The notes under the pieces: model-generated
What the model was told of the DNA's origin: nothing
What the model saw: only the letters and a program-made list of their open reading frames with translations
Databases searched by the model: none
Translations under genes and position numbers: made by a program
Shown: positions 39,681 through 49,915 of the stretch, in pieces
Position numbering within the stretch: position 1 is the first letter of the stretch
How the letters are laid out: every line of letters starts with the position of its first letter
NCBI RefSeq assembly: GCF_017599345.1
Contig: NZ_JAGFVL010000057.1
Span: 148,562 to 212,561 of the forward strand
Length of the DNA stretch: 64,000 bases
Direction: 5' to 3'
DNA from: Gracilibacillus suaedae
GTDB lineage: Bacteria; Bacillota; Bacilli; Bacillales; Amphibacillaceae

Positions 39681-39971
39681 ATGACAGAAATCTCAAAAGA
39701 ACAAGTTAAACATGTCGCAAATCTAGCACGTCTGGCATTAACAGACGAAGAAGTAGAAACATTTACTCAACAATTAGGAGATATCATTAATTACGCTGAG
39801 CTGTTAAACGAGTTGGATACGGATAATGTGGAGCCGACCACTCACGTATTAGACCTGAAGAATGTGATGCGTAAGGACGAGCCGAAAGAATGGATTAAGA
39901 AAGAAGATGCATTGAAGAATGCACCTGATCAAAAAGATGGTCAATTCCGTGTGCCATCAATTCTTGAATAA
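39681..39971 (+). CDS. gatC: Asp/Glu-tRNA amidotransferase subunit GatC
   Basis: A 96-residue stabilising subunit of GatCAB, which converts Glu-tRNA(Gln) and Asp-tRNA(Asn) to the amidated forms. It starts [24 protein letters not shown] and contains [18 protein letters not shown], both typical. ATG 39681 with GGAGGTG upstream. First gene of gatCAB, as in other Firmicutes. Confidence 0.96.
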   Translation: MTEISKEQVKHVANLARLALTDEEVETFTQQLGDIINYAELLNELDTDNVEPTTHVLDLKNVMRKDEPKEWIKKEDALKNAPDQKDGQFRVPSILE

Positions 39972-39983
39972 GGAGGGTTTCTT

Positions 39984-41453
39984 TTGTCACTTTTTGATTA
40001 TACGTTAAAAGAACTACAAGAAAAGCTACATAACAACGAAATTACTGTTAGTGATCTAGTTGAAGCTTCATATAATCGTATAAATGAAGTAGATGGTCAA
40101 GTCAAAGCATTTTTGACACTGAATGAAGAAGAAGCAAAAAAACAAGCGAAAGAATTAGACGAAAAGATAGATTCAGCTGCATCGATTCTATACGGGATGC
40201 CGATCGGAATTAAAGATAATATTGTAACAAAAGGATTGCGCACAACTTGTGCGAGTCAAATTCTCGATAACTTGAATGACCCATTGTATGATGCAACGGT
40301 TATCCAGAAATTAAATAAAGAAAATACAGTTAACATCGGGAAATTAAACATGGACGAGTTTGCGATGGGTTCTTCAACAGAGAATTCTAGCTATGAAAAT
40401 ACTCGTAACCCATGGAATACGGATTATGTTCCAGGTGGTTCCAGTGGCGGTTCAGCAGCAGCTGTAGCAGCAGGAGAAGTATTTTTCTCTCTTGGCTCTG
40501 ATACAGGTGGTTCCATTCGTCAACCAGCTGCATTCTGTGGTGTAGTTGGTATGAAACCTACATATGGTCTAGTATCCCGTTTTGGCCTTGTGGCGTTCGC
40601 ATCATCACTTGATCAAATTGGACCAATTACAAGAACAGTAGAAGACAATGCTCATTTATTACAAGCAATTGTTGGTCATGACAACATGGATTCGACTTCT
40701 GCTAATGTAGATGTTCCAAATTATAGTGATGCATTTAAAGAGGATGTGAAAGGCTTACGTATTGCAGTGCCGAAGGAGTACTTACAAGAAGGGGTTGACC
40801 CGGAAGTAAAAGAAGCGGTTCTCGCAGCGTTGAAACAATATGAAGAATTAGGTGCAACATGGGAAGAAGTTTCATTACCACACTCTAAATATGCGGTTGC
40901 AGCCTATTACTTACTAGCAGCATCAGAAGCAAGTGCCAACCTAGCACGTTTCGATGGCGTTCGCTATGGTAAGCGAACAGAGAAGAACGTCGACATGATT
41001 GATATGTTCAAAGAATCTCGTGCAGAAGGCTTTGGTGATGAAGTAAAACGTCGTATTATGCTAGGTACCTTTGCATTAAGCTCCGGTTACTACGATGCTT
41101 ATTACAAAAAAGCTCAAAAGGTACGCACACTGATCAAAAATGACTTCGAAAAAATCTTCGATGAGTATGATGTAGTAATTGGACCTACAACTCCAACACC
41201 AGCATATAAAATCGGAGAGAAAATCGATGATCCATTGACGATGTATACAGATGATGTATTAACAACACCTGTAAACCTTGCTGGACTTCCAGGTATGTCG
41301 ATTCCTTGTGGATTCTCAGGCAATGGCTTACCAATCGGTTTGCAAATCATTGGCAGACACTTCGATGAATCAACCATCTATCGTACAGCATATGCTTATG
41401 AGCAAGCAACAGATCATCACAAGAAACGTCCTAATTTAGGGGGTGACAAGTAA
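39984..41453 (+). CDS. gatA: Asp/Glu-tRNA amidotransferase subunit GatA
   Basis: The 489-residue glutaminase subunit, an amidase-signature enzyme. The Ser-cisSer-Lys triad is visible: Lys in GIKDNI near residue 79, cis-Ser in the [12 protein letters not shown] stretch near 150, and the nucleophile Ser in [14 protein letters not shown] near 178. The start is TTG 39984 after AAGGAGGG. It ends one base into gatB. Confidence 0.97.
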   Translation: MSLFDYTLKELQEKLHNNEITVSDLVEASYNRINEVDGQVKAFLTLNEEEAKKQAKELDEKIDSAASILYGMPIGIKDNIVTKGLRTTCASQILDNLNDPLYDATVIQKLNKENTVNIGKLNMDEFAMGSSTENSSYENTRNPWNTDYVPGGSSGGSAAAVAAGEVFFSLGSDTGGSIRQPAAFCGVVGMKPTYGLVSRFGLVAFASSLDQIGPITRTVEDNAHLLQAIVGHDNMDSTSANVDVPNYSDAFKEDVKGLRIAVPKEYLQEGVDPEVKEAVLAALKQYEELGATWEEVSLPHSKYAVAAYYLLAASEASANLARFDGVRYGKRTEKNVDMIDMFKESRAEGFGDEVKRRIMLGTFALSSGYYDAYYKKAQKVRTLIKNDFEKIFDEYDVVIGPTTPTPAYKIGEKIDDPLTMYTDDVLTTPVNLAGLPGMSIPCGFSGNGLPIGLQIIGRHFDESTIYRTAYAYEQATDHHKKRPNLGGDK

Positions 41454-42886
41454 TGACAAATTTTGAAACAATTATTGGTTTAGAAGTGCACGTCGAATTA
41501 AAAACCGCGTCCAAAATCTTCAGTCCAAGTCCGAACGCATTTGGTTCTGAGCCGAATGCGAACGTAAACCCGATTGACTTAGGATACCCAGGTGTATTAC
41601 CTGTTTTAAATGAAGAAGCAGTAAACTATGCGATGAAAGCTGCAATGGCAATCAATTGTGATATCGCAACAGATACAAAGTTCGACCGTAAAAACTATTT
41701 CTATCCAGATAACCCAAAAGCTTATCAAATTTCTCAATTTGATCAACCAATCGGTGAAAATGGTTGGATTGAAATTGAGGTAAACGGTGAGAAGAAAAAA
41801 ATCGGCATCACTCGTCTTCATTTAGAGGAAGATGCAGGGAAATTAACCCATGGTGATGACGGTTATTCACTAGTGGACTATAACCGTCAAGGTACACCGC
41901 TAGTAGAAATCGTATCTGAACCAGATATTCGCACACCGGAAGAAGCTTATGCTTATTTAGAAAAGCTAAAAAATATTATCCAATATACTGGTGTTTCCGA
42001 TTGTAAGATGGAAGAAGGCTCCCTTCGCTGTGATGCCAACATTTCGATCCGTCCAGTAGGGCAAGAGGAATTCGGTACAAAAACAGAATTGAAAAACTTA
42101 AACTCTTTCTCTTTTGTACAAAAAGGATTGGAATTTGAAGAAAAACGTCAGCGTGAAGTACTGCTAAATGGTGGAGAAATTCTTCAGGAAACTCGTCGTT
42201 ACGATGAACAAAAGAAAGAAACGATTCTCATGCGTGTGAAGGAAGGTTCTGACGACTATCGTTATTTCCCTGAACCAGATCTCGTTCCACTTTATATTGA
42301 TGATGAATGGAAAGAACGCATCCGTGCCGAAATCCCTGAATTGCCAGATGCTCGTCGTGAACGTTATGTCAAAGAGTTAGACCTGCCAGTTTATGACGCA
42401 GGCGTATTAACAAGTACGAAAGAAATGTCTGACTTCTTTGAAGAAGCGATTGAAGCAGGTGCAGATGTTAAGCAAGCATCGAACTGGCTAATGGGTGAAG
42501 TTTCTGCTTATATGAATAAACAACAAGTCGAAATCCATGACTTAAAAATGACTCCAGCAGCTCTTGCAAAAATGATTCAACTGATCGAGGATGGTACGAT
42601 CTCGTCTAAAATGGCGAAAAAAGTCTTCGCAGAGCTTGTTGAAAATGGTGGAGACCCAGAAAAAATCGTCAAAGATAAAGGGCTCGTACAAATCTCTGAT
42701 GAAGGTCAACTTCGCGAGATCATCACAGGAATTCTTGATGAAAACGAACAATCGATCATTGATTTCAAAAATGGTAAAGACAAAGCACTTGGTTTCCTTG
42801 TTGGTCAAACTATGAAAGCAACAAAAGGACAAGCCAACCCACCAATGGTAAATAAAATCATCAAAGAAGAAATCGAAAAACGATAA
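41453..42886 (+). CDS. gatB: Asp/Glu-tRNA amidotransferase subunit GatB
   Basis: The 477-residue kinase/amidotransferase subunit. The N-terminal cradle begins [16 protein letters not shown] and includes [18 protein letters not shown] near 80. The middle has [10 protein letters not shown] and [17 protein letters not shown]. The C-terminal YqeY-like helical tail ([18 protein letters not shown]) binds tRNA. TAATG overlap with gatA. A terminator follows. Confidence 0.97.
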   Translation: MTNFETIIGLEVHVELKTASKIFSPSPNAFGSEPNANVNPIDLGYPGVLPVLNEEAVNYAMKAAMAINCDIATDTKFDRKNYFYPDNPKAYQISQFDQPIGENGWIEIEVNGEKKKIGITRLHLEEDAGKLTHGDDGYSLVDYNRQGTPLVEIVSEPDIRTPEEAYAYLEKLKNIIQYTGVSDCKMEEGSLRCDANISIRPVGQEEFGTKTELKNLNSFSFVQKGLEFEEKRQREVLLNGGEILQETRRYDEQKKETILMRVKEGSDDYRYFPEPDLVPLYIDDEWKERIRAEIPELPDARRERYVKELDLPVYDAGVLTSTKEMSDFFEEAIEAGADVKQASNWLMGEVSAYMNKQQVEIHDLKMTPAALAKMIQLIEDGTISSKMAKKVFAELVENGGDPEKIVKDKGLVQISDEGQLREIITGILDENEQSIIDFKNGKDKALGFLVGQTMKATKGQANPPMVNKIIKEEIEKR

Positions 42887-42895
42887 TATGAATGA

Positions 42896-42928
42896 GGAAG
42901 GCTGTGTTAAAGCGCACAGCCTTCTATT
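42896..42928 (+). terminator. intrinsic terminator after gatB
   Basis: AAGGCTGTG (42898-42906) pairs with CACAGCCTT (42915-42923) and is followed by a T-rich CTATTT tail. Confidence 0.8.
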
Positions 42929-42945
42929 TAATGGATATATTTATA

Positions 42946-43064
42946 AGTGGCAATATAATCGTCGAAAGTGACCATAAAATGCAAAAAAGTGACCTTAAAA
43001 GTACGAAAAGTGACCATAAAACCCTTGAAAGTGGCCATAAAATGGTCAAAAGTGGCCATATAAA
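42946..43064. repeat. 21-bp period array, 6 copies of AGTGRCCATAAAA
   Basis: Motifs start at 42946, 42967, 42988, 43009, 43030 and 43051, each exactly 21 bp from the last. The outer copy reads AGTGGCAATATAA, the next three AGTGACC(A/T)TAAAA, and the last two AGTGGCCATA. The core changes from GACC to GGCC along the array while the spacing is kept. It lies between the gatB terminator and dgkB. Confidence 0.9.
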
Positions 43065-43148
43065 TATGGTATCATTGAGTAAAGATTTGCATTTTTATCC
43101 AAAATGATTATGATTAAGGTAGAATGTAACACTTAGAGGAGAATGAGT

Positions 43149-44063
43149 ATGAAACGTGCACGCATTATCTATAATCCAACGTCTGGTCGTGAGGCTTTCA
43201 AAAAGGAGCTGCCAGAGGTATTAAGGCGCTTTGAAGAAGCTGGATATGAAACATCAGCCCACGCGACTAAATGTGAAGGTGATGCGACGAATGCTGCGAA
43301 AATTGCAGTAGATCGTAAATTCGATTTGATAATTGCTGCAGGTGGGGATGGTACCATTAATGAAGTTATTCATGGTATGGCGGAGCAGGAGTATCGGCCA
43401 CAGTTAGCGATTATTCCAGTTGGGACAACCAATGATTTCGCAAGAGCATTGGGGATTCCTCGTGAAATTCAGAAAGCTGTTAGTGTGATTCTCGAGCACC
43501 ATACTCGCATGCTTGATATCGGTAAAGTAAATGATCATTACTTCATGAACATTGCAGGTGGCGGAAAACTAACAGAATTAACCTATGAAGTCCCGAGCAA
43601 ATTAAAAACGATGCTCGGCCAGCTCGCTTATTATTTGAAAGGCATTGAAATGCTTCCATCTTTGAAGCCAACCAAAGTTCAAATTGAGTATGATGGAAAA
43701 TGGTTTGACGATGAGATTATGCTTTTCCTTGTCTCTAATACAAACTCGGTAGGCGGTTTTGAAAAGATTGCACCAGAAGCTAAAATGGATGACGGTTATT
43801 TTGATTTAGTCATACTTCGTAAGACGAATCTAGCCGAATTTGTTCGCATTGCCAGTCTTGCGACAAAAGGCGCACACTTAGAAGACAAAAACATCTTTTA
43901 CACGAGAGCGAATCGAATTAAAGTCCATACAGAAGAAAAGATGCAACTTAATTTAGATGGAGAGTACGGCGGCTTGTTGCCTGGCGAATTTGAAAACCTG
44001 TATCAGCATATTGAGTTTTTTGTTTCCGAGGAATTTATCGAAAAACAAGCAAAAATTGAATAG
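43149..44063 (+). CDS. dgkB: diacylglycerol kinase DgkB
   Basis: A 304-residue soluble lipid kinase that recycles diacylglycerol from lipoteichoic acid synthesis into phosphatidic acid. It shows the DAGK catalytic motifs ARIIYNPTSGRE, AAGGDGTINEVIHGM near residue 64 and PVGTTNDFARALGIP near 93, and a C-terminal LNLDGEYGG. ATG 43149 is chosen over 43143 by spacing to GAGGAG at 43136-43141. Equivalent to Bacillus subtilis dgkB (yerQ), in the same neighbourhood. Confidence 0.94.
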   Translation: MKRARIIYNPTSGREAFKKELPEVLRRFEEAGYETSAHATKCEGDATNAAKIAVDRKFDLIIAAGGDGTINEVIHGMAEQEYRPQLAIIPVGTTNDFARALGIPREIQKAVSVILEHHTRMLDIGKVNDHYFMNIAGGGKLTELTYEVPSKLKTMLGQLAYYLKGIEMLPSLKPTKVQIEYDGKWFDDEIMLFLVSNTNSVGGFEKIAPEAKMDDGYFDLVILRKTNLAEFVRIASLATKGAHLEDKNIFYTRANRIKVHTEEKMQLNLDGEYGGLLPGEFENLYQHIEFFVSEEFIEKQAKIE

Positions 44064-44070
44064 ATAAAAT

Positions 44071-44103
44071 GGTACATTCTGTCGGAGAGTGTACCTTTTA
44101 TTT
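44071..44103 (+). terminator. intrinsic terminator after dgkB
   Basis: GGTACA(TTCT) pairs with (AGAG)TGTACC around GTCGG. A TTTTATTTTT tail follows. Confidence 0.75.
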
Positions 44104-44253
44104 TTCGATAAAATATTTCCCAGGAAATGATCAAATTAGACACGGAATTTTCCATTTGTCGTTAGCTGTGATAAAATTTGGACAACATATGATAAGAAAG
44201 AATGTTGACTGCTGAAAGAAGGCAGTTTAACAGAAATAAAGGACGTTGATAAT

Positions 44254-45639
44254 ATGACAAAAACAGCTCCGCCTGTGAAGAAAAATCAAACAATCGAGTT
44301 AACCTTTGAAGATATAACACACGAAGGTGCTGGAGTTGGCAAGATAGATGGTTATCCACTTTTTGTTCCGTATGGATTACCCGGTGAAACAGCTGAAGTG
44401 AAAGTTATTAAAGTTAAGAAGAATTTCGGATTTGGTCGATTAATCGAAGTGACAGAGGAAAGTGAAGATCGTGTCAAACCACCGTGTAATGTGTATTATC
44501 AATGTGGTGGTTGTCAATTACAGCATATGAGTTATGAGATGCAACTCGACATGAAACGAAATCAAGTACAAAGCGCTTTGAAAAAGATCGGACATATTGA
44601 AGATATTCCGATTCATTCAACAATCGGTATGGATGACCCATGGCGATACCGTAATAAGGTGCAAATTCCAGTAGGATCGAAGAATGGTGAATTAATCACA
44701 GGATTTTATCGAAAAAGAAGTCATGAAATCATTGATGATATGGCTCGTTGCATTATCACGGAAGAAGTTAATGATCGCATAGTAGAGGCAATTCGTGAAA
44801 TTGCCAACCGATTAGGGATTCCAGCTTATGATGAAAAAAACAACCGCGGTATTTTACGACATATTATGGTGAGGTCTGGCCAAGAAACAAAGCAGACAAT
44901 GGTTGTATTAGTAACAAGAAGAGAAAAAGTAAATGGGTTAGATACATTAATTAAGGAAATAACGGAAACAAATCCTCATGTTAAATCGATCGTTCAAAAT
45001 GTTAACCCTGACCGTACTAATGTTATTCTTGGTAAGAAAACGAAAGTACTATGGGGGGAAGAATATATTTATGATCAGATTGGTGATATCAAATTTGCTA
45101 TTTCTGCTAAGTCATTTTACCAGGTAAATCCACCACAAACGAAAAAATTATATGATAAAGCATTGGAATATGCCAATCTTTCAGGAAATGAAACCGTGAT
45201 TGATGCTTACTGTGGCATTGGAACAATCTCGCTATTTTTAGCACAAAAGGCGAAAAAAGTATATGGTGTCGAAATTGTTCCGGAGGCAGTAAGTGACGCA
45301 AAAGAAAATGCGAAATTAAATCATATTGATAATGCAGAATTTTTTGTGGGACAAGCAGAGAAAGTAATGCCATGGTGGCGAGCACAAGGCCTGCAGCCAG
45401 ATGTTATTGTGGTGGACCCACCAAGAAAAGGCTGTGATGAAGCATTATTGCAAGCAATGTTACAAATGAAACCAAAGCGAATTGTATATGTATCTTGTAA
45501 TCCATCTACTTTAGCAAGAGATTTAAGGATATTAGAGGATGGAGGATATGAGACAAAAGAAGTGCAGCCGGTTGATATGTTTCCGCAGACGACCCATATT
45601 GAAGCGGTAGTGAAGCTCGAAATAAAATTGTCTAATTAA
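44254..45639 (+). CDS. rlmCD: 23S rRNA (uracil-5-)-methyltransferase RlmCD
   Basis: A 461-residue SAM-dependent RNA m5U methyltransferase. An N-terminal TRAM domain ([22 protein letters not shown]) is followed by the iron-sulphur cysteines in [15 protein letters not shown] near residues 76-88 with a fourth Cys in ARCIIT. The SAM-binding domain has [16 protein letters not shown] near 315. The catalytic and base-binding motifs are [11 protein letters not shown] near 387 and [15 protein letters not shown] near 412. Equivalent to YefA, which makes both m5U747 and m5U1939 in Bacillus. A terminator follows. Confidence 0.94.
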   Translation: MTKTAPPVKKNQTIELTFEDITHEGAGVGKIDGYPLFVPYGLPGETAEVKVIKVKKNFGFGRLIEVTEESEDRVKPPCNVYYQCGGCQLQHMSYEMQLDMKRNQVQSALKKIGHIEDIPIHSTIGMDDPWRYRNKVQIPVGSKNGELITGFYRKRSHEIIDDMARCIITEEVNDRIVEAIREIANRLGIPAYDEKNNRGILRHIMVRSGQETKQTMVVLVTRREKVNGLDTLIKEITETNPHVKSIVQNVNPDRTNVILGKKTKVLWGEEYIYDQIGDIKFAISAKSFYQVNPPQTKKLYDKALEYANLSGNETVIDAYCGIGTISLFLAQKAKKVYGVEIVPEAVSDAKENAKLNHIDNAEFFVGQAEKVMPWWRAQGLQPDVIVVDPPRKGCDEALLQAMLQMKPKRIVYVSCNPSTLARDLRILEDGGYETKEVQPVDMFPQTTHIEAVVKLEIKLSN

Positions 45640-45651
45640 AGTTGTAGTTCA

Positions 45652-45678
45652 ACCCCAATTTGCTTGGGGTCTTTTCCT
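45652..45678 (+). terminator. intrinsic terminator after rlmCD
   Basis: ACCCCAA pairs with TTGGGGT around TTTGC and is followed by CTTTTCCTTT. Confidence 0.75.
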
Positions 45679-45874
45679 TTCGAAATCCTTATAAATGCAT
45701 TTATCGTATTAAATTTAAATAAATGGACATTTCTAAGTGAAAAATCTACAATTAAAATCGGTTTGAAATATAGTGCTAAATCATGGTATAAGTATAAAAG
45801 CAGTAAAAACATTTTTACTTTTTATTTTGGAATAAGGATTTAATCTGATAATAGATAATGAAAGGAATTTGATG

Positions 45875-46855
45875 ATGACAGACAATTTTTGGCGTGAATT
45901 ACCACGGCCGTTTTTTATATTAGCACCAATGGAAGATGTGACAGATGTTGTTTTTCGTCATGTAGTGAGTGAAGCAGCTAGACCGGATGTGTTTTTTACC
46001 GAGTTTGCCAATACGGAAAGTTATTGTCATCCAGACGGAAAACAAAGTGTGCGTGGGCGTTTGACATTTACAGAGGATGAACAGCCAATGGTCGCCCATA
46101 TTTGGGGGGACAAGCCTGAATACTTTCGGGAAATGAGCATTGGTATGGCGAAAGAAGGGTTTAAGGGTGTCGATATCAATATGGGTTGTCCAGCACCTAA
46201 TGTCACAAAGAGTGGCAAAGGATGTGGGCTCATCCGTCGTCCAGAAGTTGCAGCAGATATCATACAAGCAGCGAAAGCAGGAGGATTGCCTGTAAGTGTG
46301 AAGACAAGGCTTGGTTATACTTACCTGGAAGAATGGCGTGATTGGCTCACACATATCTTGAAACAAGACATTGTTAATCTTTCCATTCATCTTCGAACAA
46401 AAAAGGAAATGAGTAAAGTAGATGCTCATTGGGAATTAATTCCGGAGATTAAAAAACTTCGTGATCAAGTGGCACCAGATACACTCTTGACGATCAATGG
46501 CGATATCCCGGATCGTCAAACCGGATTGAAGCTTGTCGAGCAATATGGTGTTGATGGGGTGATGATTGGACGTGGTATTTTTCATAATCCATTTGCCTTT
46601 GAAAAGGAACCAAGAGATCCGAGTAGTAAAGAATTGCTCGATCTTTTGAGATTACATCTGGATCTTTTTGATAAATATTCGAAAATAGAATCACGTCTGT
46701 TCAAACCACTTCGTCGCTTTTTTAAGATATATGTCCGAGGATTTAGAGGAGCGAGTGAATTAAGAAATCAATTGATGGACACAGAGTCTACCGACGAAGT
46801 GCGTGAATTGCTTGATAAATTTGAGTTAAAGAATTTTGAAGGGGTGGAGAAATAA
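45875..46855 (+). CDS. dus: tRNA-dihydrouridine synthase
   Basis: A 326-residue FMN-dependent reductase of uridines in tRNA. TIM-barrel motifs: [15 protein letters not shown] near residue 14, a [13 protein letters not shown] stretch near 70, the catalytic Cys in [19 protein letters not shown] near 98-116, SVKTRLGYT near 136 and [13 protein letters not shown] near 226. It belongs to the branch found in some Firmicutes, distinct from DusB. Starts at 45869, 45872 and 45875 are in frame; 45875 gives 8-base spacing to AAAGGA. The target position cannot be told. Confidence 0.88.
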   Translation: MTDNFWRELPRPFFILAPMEDVTDVVFRHVVSEAARPDVFFTEFANTESYCHPDGKQSVRGRLTFTEDEQPMVAHIWGDKPEYFREMSIGMAKEGFKGVDINMGCPAPNVTKSGKGCGLIRRPEVAADIIQAAKAGGLPVSVKTRLGYTYLEEWRDWLTHILKQDIVNLSIHLRTKKEMSKVDAHWELIPEIKKLRDQVAPDTLLTINGDIPDRQTGLKLVEQYGVDGVMIGRGIFHNPFAFEKEPRDPSSKELLDLLRLHLDLFDKYSKIESRLFKPLRRFFKIYVRGFRGASELRNQLMDTESTDEVRELLDKFELKNFEGVEK

Positions 46856-46919
46856 TAGAAGGTTTAAAACAAAGGTGATGTTAGAACGAGGCTCGGACAC
46901 AAGTATCTAAATCAAATAA

Positions 46920-46968
46920 AGACCCGAACTTGAATTCCATAACAAATGGAATAGTTCGGGTCTTTTTA
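46920..46968. terminator. bidirectional terminator after dus
   Basis: AGACCCGAAC (from 46920) pairs with GTTCGGGTCT (46954-46963) and the stem extends through ATTCCAT/ATGGAAT. TTTTT follows. Confidence 0.88.
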
Positions 46969-47022
46969 AATGCGAGCTTATGATTTTTATAACAGCTAAA
47001 ACATAAACTGCGCAGTAACGTG

Positions 47023-47430
47023 ACCTCTGCTCCAGGGAAAAAGTCTTCCCTTCCGAGGATAATCGCCAATATCCCGGGAAGGGAAGGAGATATCCCCGGA
47101 AGGGTCACCTCTGCTCCAGGGGAAAAGTCTTCCCTTCCGAGGATAATCGCCAATATCCTGGGAAGGAAAGGAGGTATCCCCGGAAGGGCCACCTCTGTTC
47201 CGGGGAAAAAACCTTCCCTTCCGAGGATAATCGCCAATATCCCGGGAAGGGAAGGAGATATCCCCGGAAGGGCCACCTCTGCTCCGGGGAAAAAGTCTTC
47301 CCTTCCGAGGATAATCGCCAATATCCCGGGAAGGGAAGGAGATATCCCCGGAAGGGCCACCTCTGTTCCGAGGAAAAAATCTTCTCTTCCGAGGATAATC
47401 GCCAATATCTCGGGAAGGGAAGTGGGTAGT
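47023..47430. repeat. 84-bp palindromic minisatellite, about 4.8 units
   Basis: Units begin ACCTCTG(C/T)TCC at 47023, 47107, 47191, 47275 and 47359, exactly 84 bp apart. Each unit folds on itself: CCGGGG/CCCCGG outer arms and CTTCCCTTCC/GGGAAGGGAAG inner arms around GAGGATAATCGCC. It is clearly more GC-rich than its surroundings. Because 84 is divisible by three, long repetitive frames stay open on both strands, but none has a ribosome binding site. It lies between the dus terminator and the gbsR 3' end. Confidence 0.9.
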
Positions 47431-47601
47431 CGGAGTGGTAGTTATCGTCACTATATATTTAGAAATTATGTTTAAGGATATTATGCTACTTCGAACAAAC
47501 AAGCAACATTTGAATAAGTTAGATCTCTTGTCAACGTTCGTCTTTAGCTTGGAATGTATTAGTTATGTCCTAGCCTTGTTTTTCATTTTGAGAACATTAA
47601 G

Positions 47602-48177
47602 TTATGACTCATCACGATTACTATCCGTATCTTCAATCGGTAAGAATTCAAAAATCTCACCAGATTCAACAGAATCGACAAGTCTCTCCAACCAGTGGCA
47701 ATAGTTCCTATATTCCTTGAGTTGCTGTAAATCTTGTTCAGCTCGATGTTTCATATCTACATCGATTTCCTCTATATTAAGTACTTCCTGCAGTTTTTCT
47801 ATAGCATCATTGATAGATGTGAGATTTAATTTTGCTTCCCTTTCCCATTTATCCCCAAAGAAATGGGAAAAGTATTGGAAGAAATTTTTCTCTGCCATAA
47901 ATAAATCCTTACGAGAACCTCTTCTCCAGACTTTCTTTACAATATTGATATCTTGTAACTTGCGGACTGCGGTACTCATGCTCGGTTTACTCATTCCAAG
48001 GTCGTTTTTCATATCATCAAGAGTCAAAGGATCATGCTTGAAATACATAGTTGCGTATAATCTTCCGATGGATGGTGTGACACCGTATAGATCCATTGTT
48101 TCAGCAATCGAGTCAATGACTAAGCGCTCAGCATCTTCAAGTAATGCTTCTGCCTTTTGTTGTTTCTCATCTTCCAA
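47602..48177 (-). CDS. gbsR: GbsR, choline-sensing repressor of betaine synthesis
   Basis: A 191-residue MarR-related winged-helix protein: VTPSIGRLYATMYF near residue 33, the recognition segment LTLDDMKNDLGMSKPSMSTAVRKLQ near 51-75 and the wing KVWRRGSRKDLF near 81, then a helical effector and dimer domain. In Bacillus subtilis GbsR represses gbsAB and is relieved by choline. The start is TTG 48177, with GAGGGA upstream on the minus strand. Divergent from betB-betA, as expected. Confidence 0.92.
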   Translation of the reverse strand: MEDEKQQKAEALLEDAERLVIDSIAETMDLYGVTPSIGRLYATMYFKHDPLTLDDMKNDLGMSKPSMSTAVRKLQDINIVKKVWRRGSRKDLFMAEKNFFQYFSHFFGDKWEREAKLNLTSINDAIEKLQEVLNIEEIDVDMKHRAEQDLQQLKEYRNYCHWLERLVDSVESGEIFEFLPIEDTDSNRDES

Positions 48178-48300
48178 TGATATCCCTCATTTCTTATTAT
48201 TAAAATTCAAATGGTTAAATATGAATTTAACTACTTTAATTTCAACTATAACTTATCTTGTGTGAATGTCAAAAATTATTTAATCGAATATAGCCACTAG

Positions 48301-48361
48301 TTTACAAAGAAATAACACTATGTTATATTTAAAATGTTAAAAACGTTAAAAAATAATTTAA
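48301..48361 (+). promoter_or_regulatory. promoter and likely GbsR operator region of betB
   Basis: TTTACA (48301-48306), 17 bp, TATATT (48324-48329) with TG before it. Directly downstream lies an AT-rich inverted segment (TTAAAAAATAATTTAA, about 48345-48360), which could be a GbsR roadblock operator. The promoter is well supported; the operator is a guess from position and symmetry. Confidence 0.5.
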
Positions 48362-48387
48362 CATAATTAATGTGAGGGGGAGAATTT

Positions 48388-49854
48388 ATGAAAAAAATGT
48401 TCATCAACGGGGGATGGAATGAGGCTCGCGCCGGAGAGAGTAGGAGCATCATCAACCCGTTCAATCAGGAAATTATTGCAACCGTCGCTGAAGGGAACGC
48501 TGAAGATGCGAAACTAGCAATCTCTGCAGCACGTGAAGCCTTTGATCATGGGGATTGGAAGCACACCCCTGCTAATGAACGAGGTAAAAAAGTACTTCAA
48601 ATCGCTGAATTAATAGAAAGAGATAGTGAGGAACTAGCAGAACTTGAATCTCTAGATACTGGTAAAACGATTGAAGAAAGCCGTGCAGATATGGCAGATA
48701 TCGCCGAGGTTTTTCGTTATTTTGCTGGTTTAGCTGATAAAGACAGTGGAGAAATCATTGATTCACCAATTCCGAATAGCCAAAGTAAAGTGGTTCGTGA
48801 ACCGGTCGGAGTTTGCGGTCAAATCACGCCATGGAATTATCCACTTTTACAAGCAGCCTGGAAAATTGCTCCTGCGCTTGCTGCAGGAAATACGATTGTA
48901 ATGAAACCAAGTGAGATCACGCCGTTAACAACGATTAAAGTGACAGAATTAATGGAAGAAGTCGGATTTCCAAATGGTGTAGTTAACCTTGTTCTCGGTA
49001 AGGGTGCAACAGTTGGTAACGAACTAGCCGAAAGCCATGACGTTGACCTGATATCTTTTACAGGTGGAATTGATACAGGTAAGAAGATTATGCAGACAGC
49101 AAGTGGCAATGTGAAGAAGATTGCACTGGAACTTGGAGGGAAAAATCCCAACATTGTATTTGCGGATGCTGATTTTGACACTGCACTTGATCAAGCCTTA
49201 AATGCTGTTTTCTTCCATGCTGGTCAGGTTTGTTCGGCAGGGGCTAGATTACTCGTAGAAGATTCGATTCATGATCGCTTTGTCGAAGCACTTGCCGAAA
49301 GAGCTAAACGAATTAAATTGGGAAATGGATTTAATGAGGAAACGCAGTCTGGACCATTAATTTCAGAAGAACACCGAGCAAAAGTTGAAAAATACGTAGA
49401 AATTGGAAAACAAGAAGGAGCCAAAGTCTTGGTTGGTGGTTCTCGTCCAGATGATCCCGAACTGCAAAACGGCTTCTTCTATTTGCCGACTATTTTAATC
49501 GATTGTCATTCCAATATGCGCATCGTACAGGAGGAAGTATTTGGCCCTGTTCTAACGGTTGAACGTTTTAAAGATGAAGAAGAAGCAGTACATCTGGCTA
49601 ATGGCACGATCTATGGCCTTGCCGGTGCAGTATGGACGACTGACGTTGATAAAGCGGAACGTGTTGCGTCTGCATTACGAATGGGTACAGTATGGATCAA
49701 CGATTTCCATCCATACTTTGCACAGGCTCCATGGGGCGGATATAAACAGTCTGGAATTGGACGTGAGTTAGGCAAAATGGGATTGGAAGAGTACACAGAA
49801 ACGAAACATATTTACCGTAATCTCAATCCTGAGCCACTTGATTGGTTTAAATAA
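48388..49854 (+). CDS. betB: betaine-aldehyde dehydrogenase
   Basis: A 488-residue NAD-dependent aldehyde dehydrogenase that oxidises betaine aldehyde to glycine betaine. Catalytic Cys282 lies in [15 protein letters not shown] and general-base Glu248 in [10 protein letters not shown]. The NAD site includes [20 protein letters not shown] and [11 protein letters not shown]. The C-terminal [22 protein letters not shown] is typical of betaine-aldehyde enzymes. Equivalent to GbsA. It has a strong GAGGGGGAG site and sits next to gbsR and the choline dehydrogenase. Confidence 0.95.
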   Translation: MKKMFINGGWNEARAGESRSIINPFNQEIIATVAEGNAEDAKLAISAAREAFDHGDWKHTPANERGKKVLQIAELIERDSEELAELESLDTGKTIEESRADMADIAEVFRYFAGLADKDSGEIIDSPIPNSQSKVVREPVGVCGQITPWNYPLLQAAWKIAPALAAGNTIVMKPSEITPLTTIKVTELMEEVGFPNGVVNLVLGKGATVGNELAESHDVDLISFTGGIDTGKKIMQTASGNVKKIALELGGKNPNIVFADADFDTALDQALNAVFFHAGQVCSAGARLLVEDSIHDRFVEALAERAKRIKLGNGFNEETQSGPLISEEHRAKVEKYVEIGKQEGAKVLVGGSRPDDPELQNGFFYLPTILIDCHSNMRIVQEEVFGPVLTVERFKDEEEAVHLANGTIYGLAGAVWTTDVDKAERVASALRMGTVWINDFHPYFAQAPWGGYKQSGIGRELGKMGLEEYTETKHIYRNLNPEPLDWFK

Positions 49855-49915
49855 TGTTATAACTGAATTTTGTTTTAATATGCTCATTTTATATTTAAAT
49901 AAGGAGGTTCTTAGA

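Noticed and set aside
42946..43064. Possible CRISPR-like array
   Set aside because: Repeats are about 13 bases with 8-base fillers, far below CRISPR repeat and spacer lengths, and no cas genes are present.
46881..47502. Long repetitive frames on both strands over the 84-bp minisatellite (GREDFFPG- and PRIIANIPGRE-type repeats)
   Set aside because: The 84-bp period keeps all frames open by arithmetic; both strands are equally open and none has a start with a ribosome binding site.
47717..48265. 182-codon plus-strand frame opposite gbsR
   Set aside because: Ser-rich antisense shadow of a well-supported gbsR gene.
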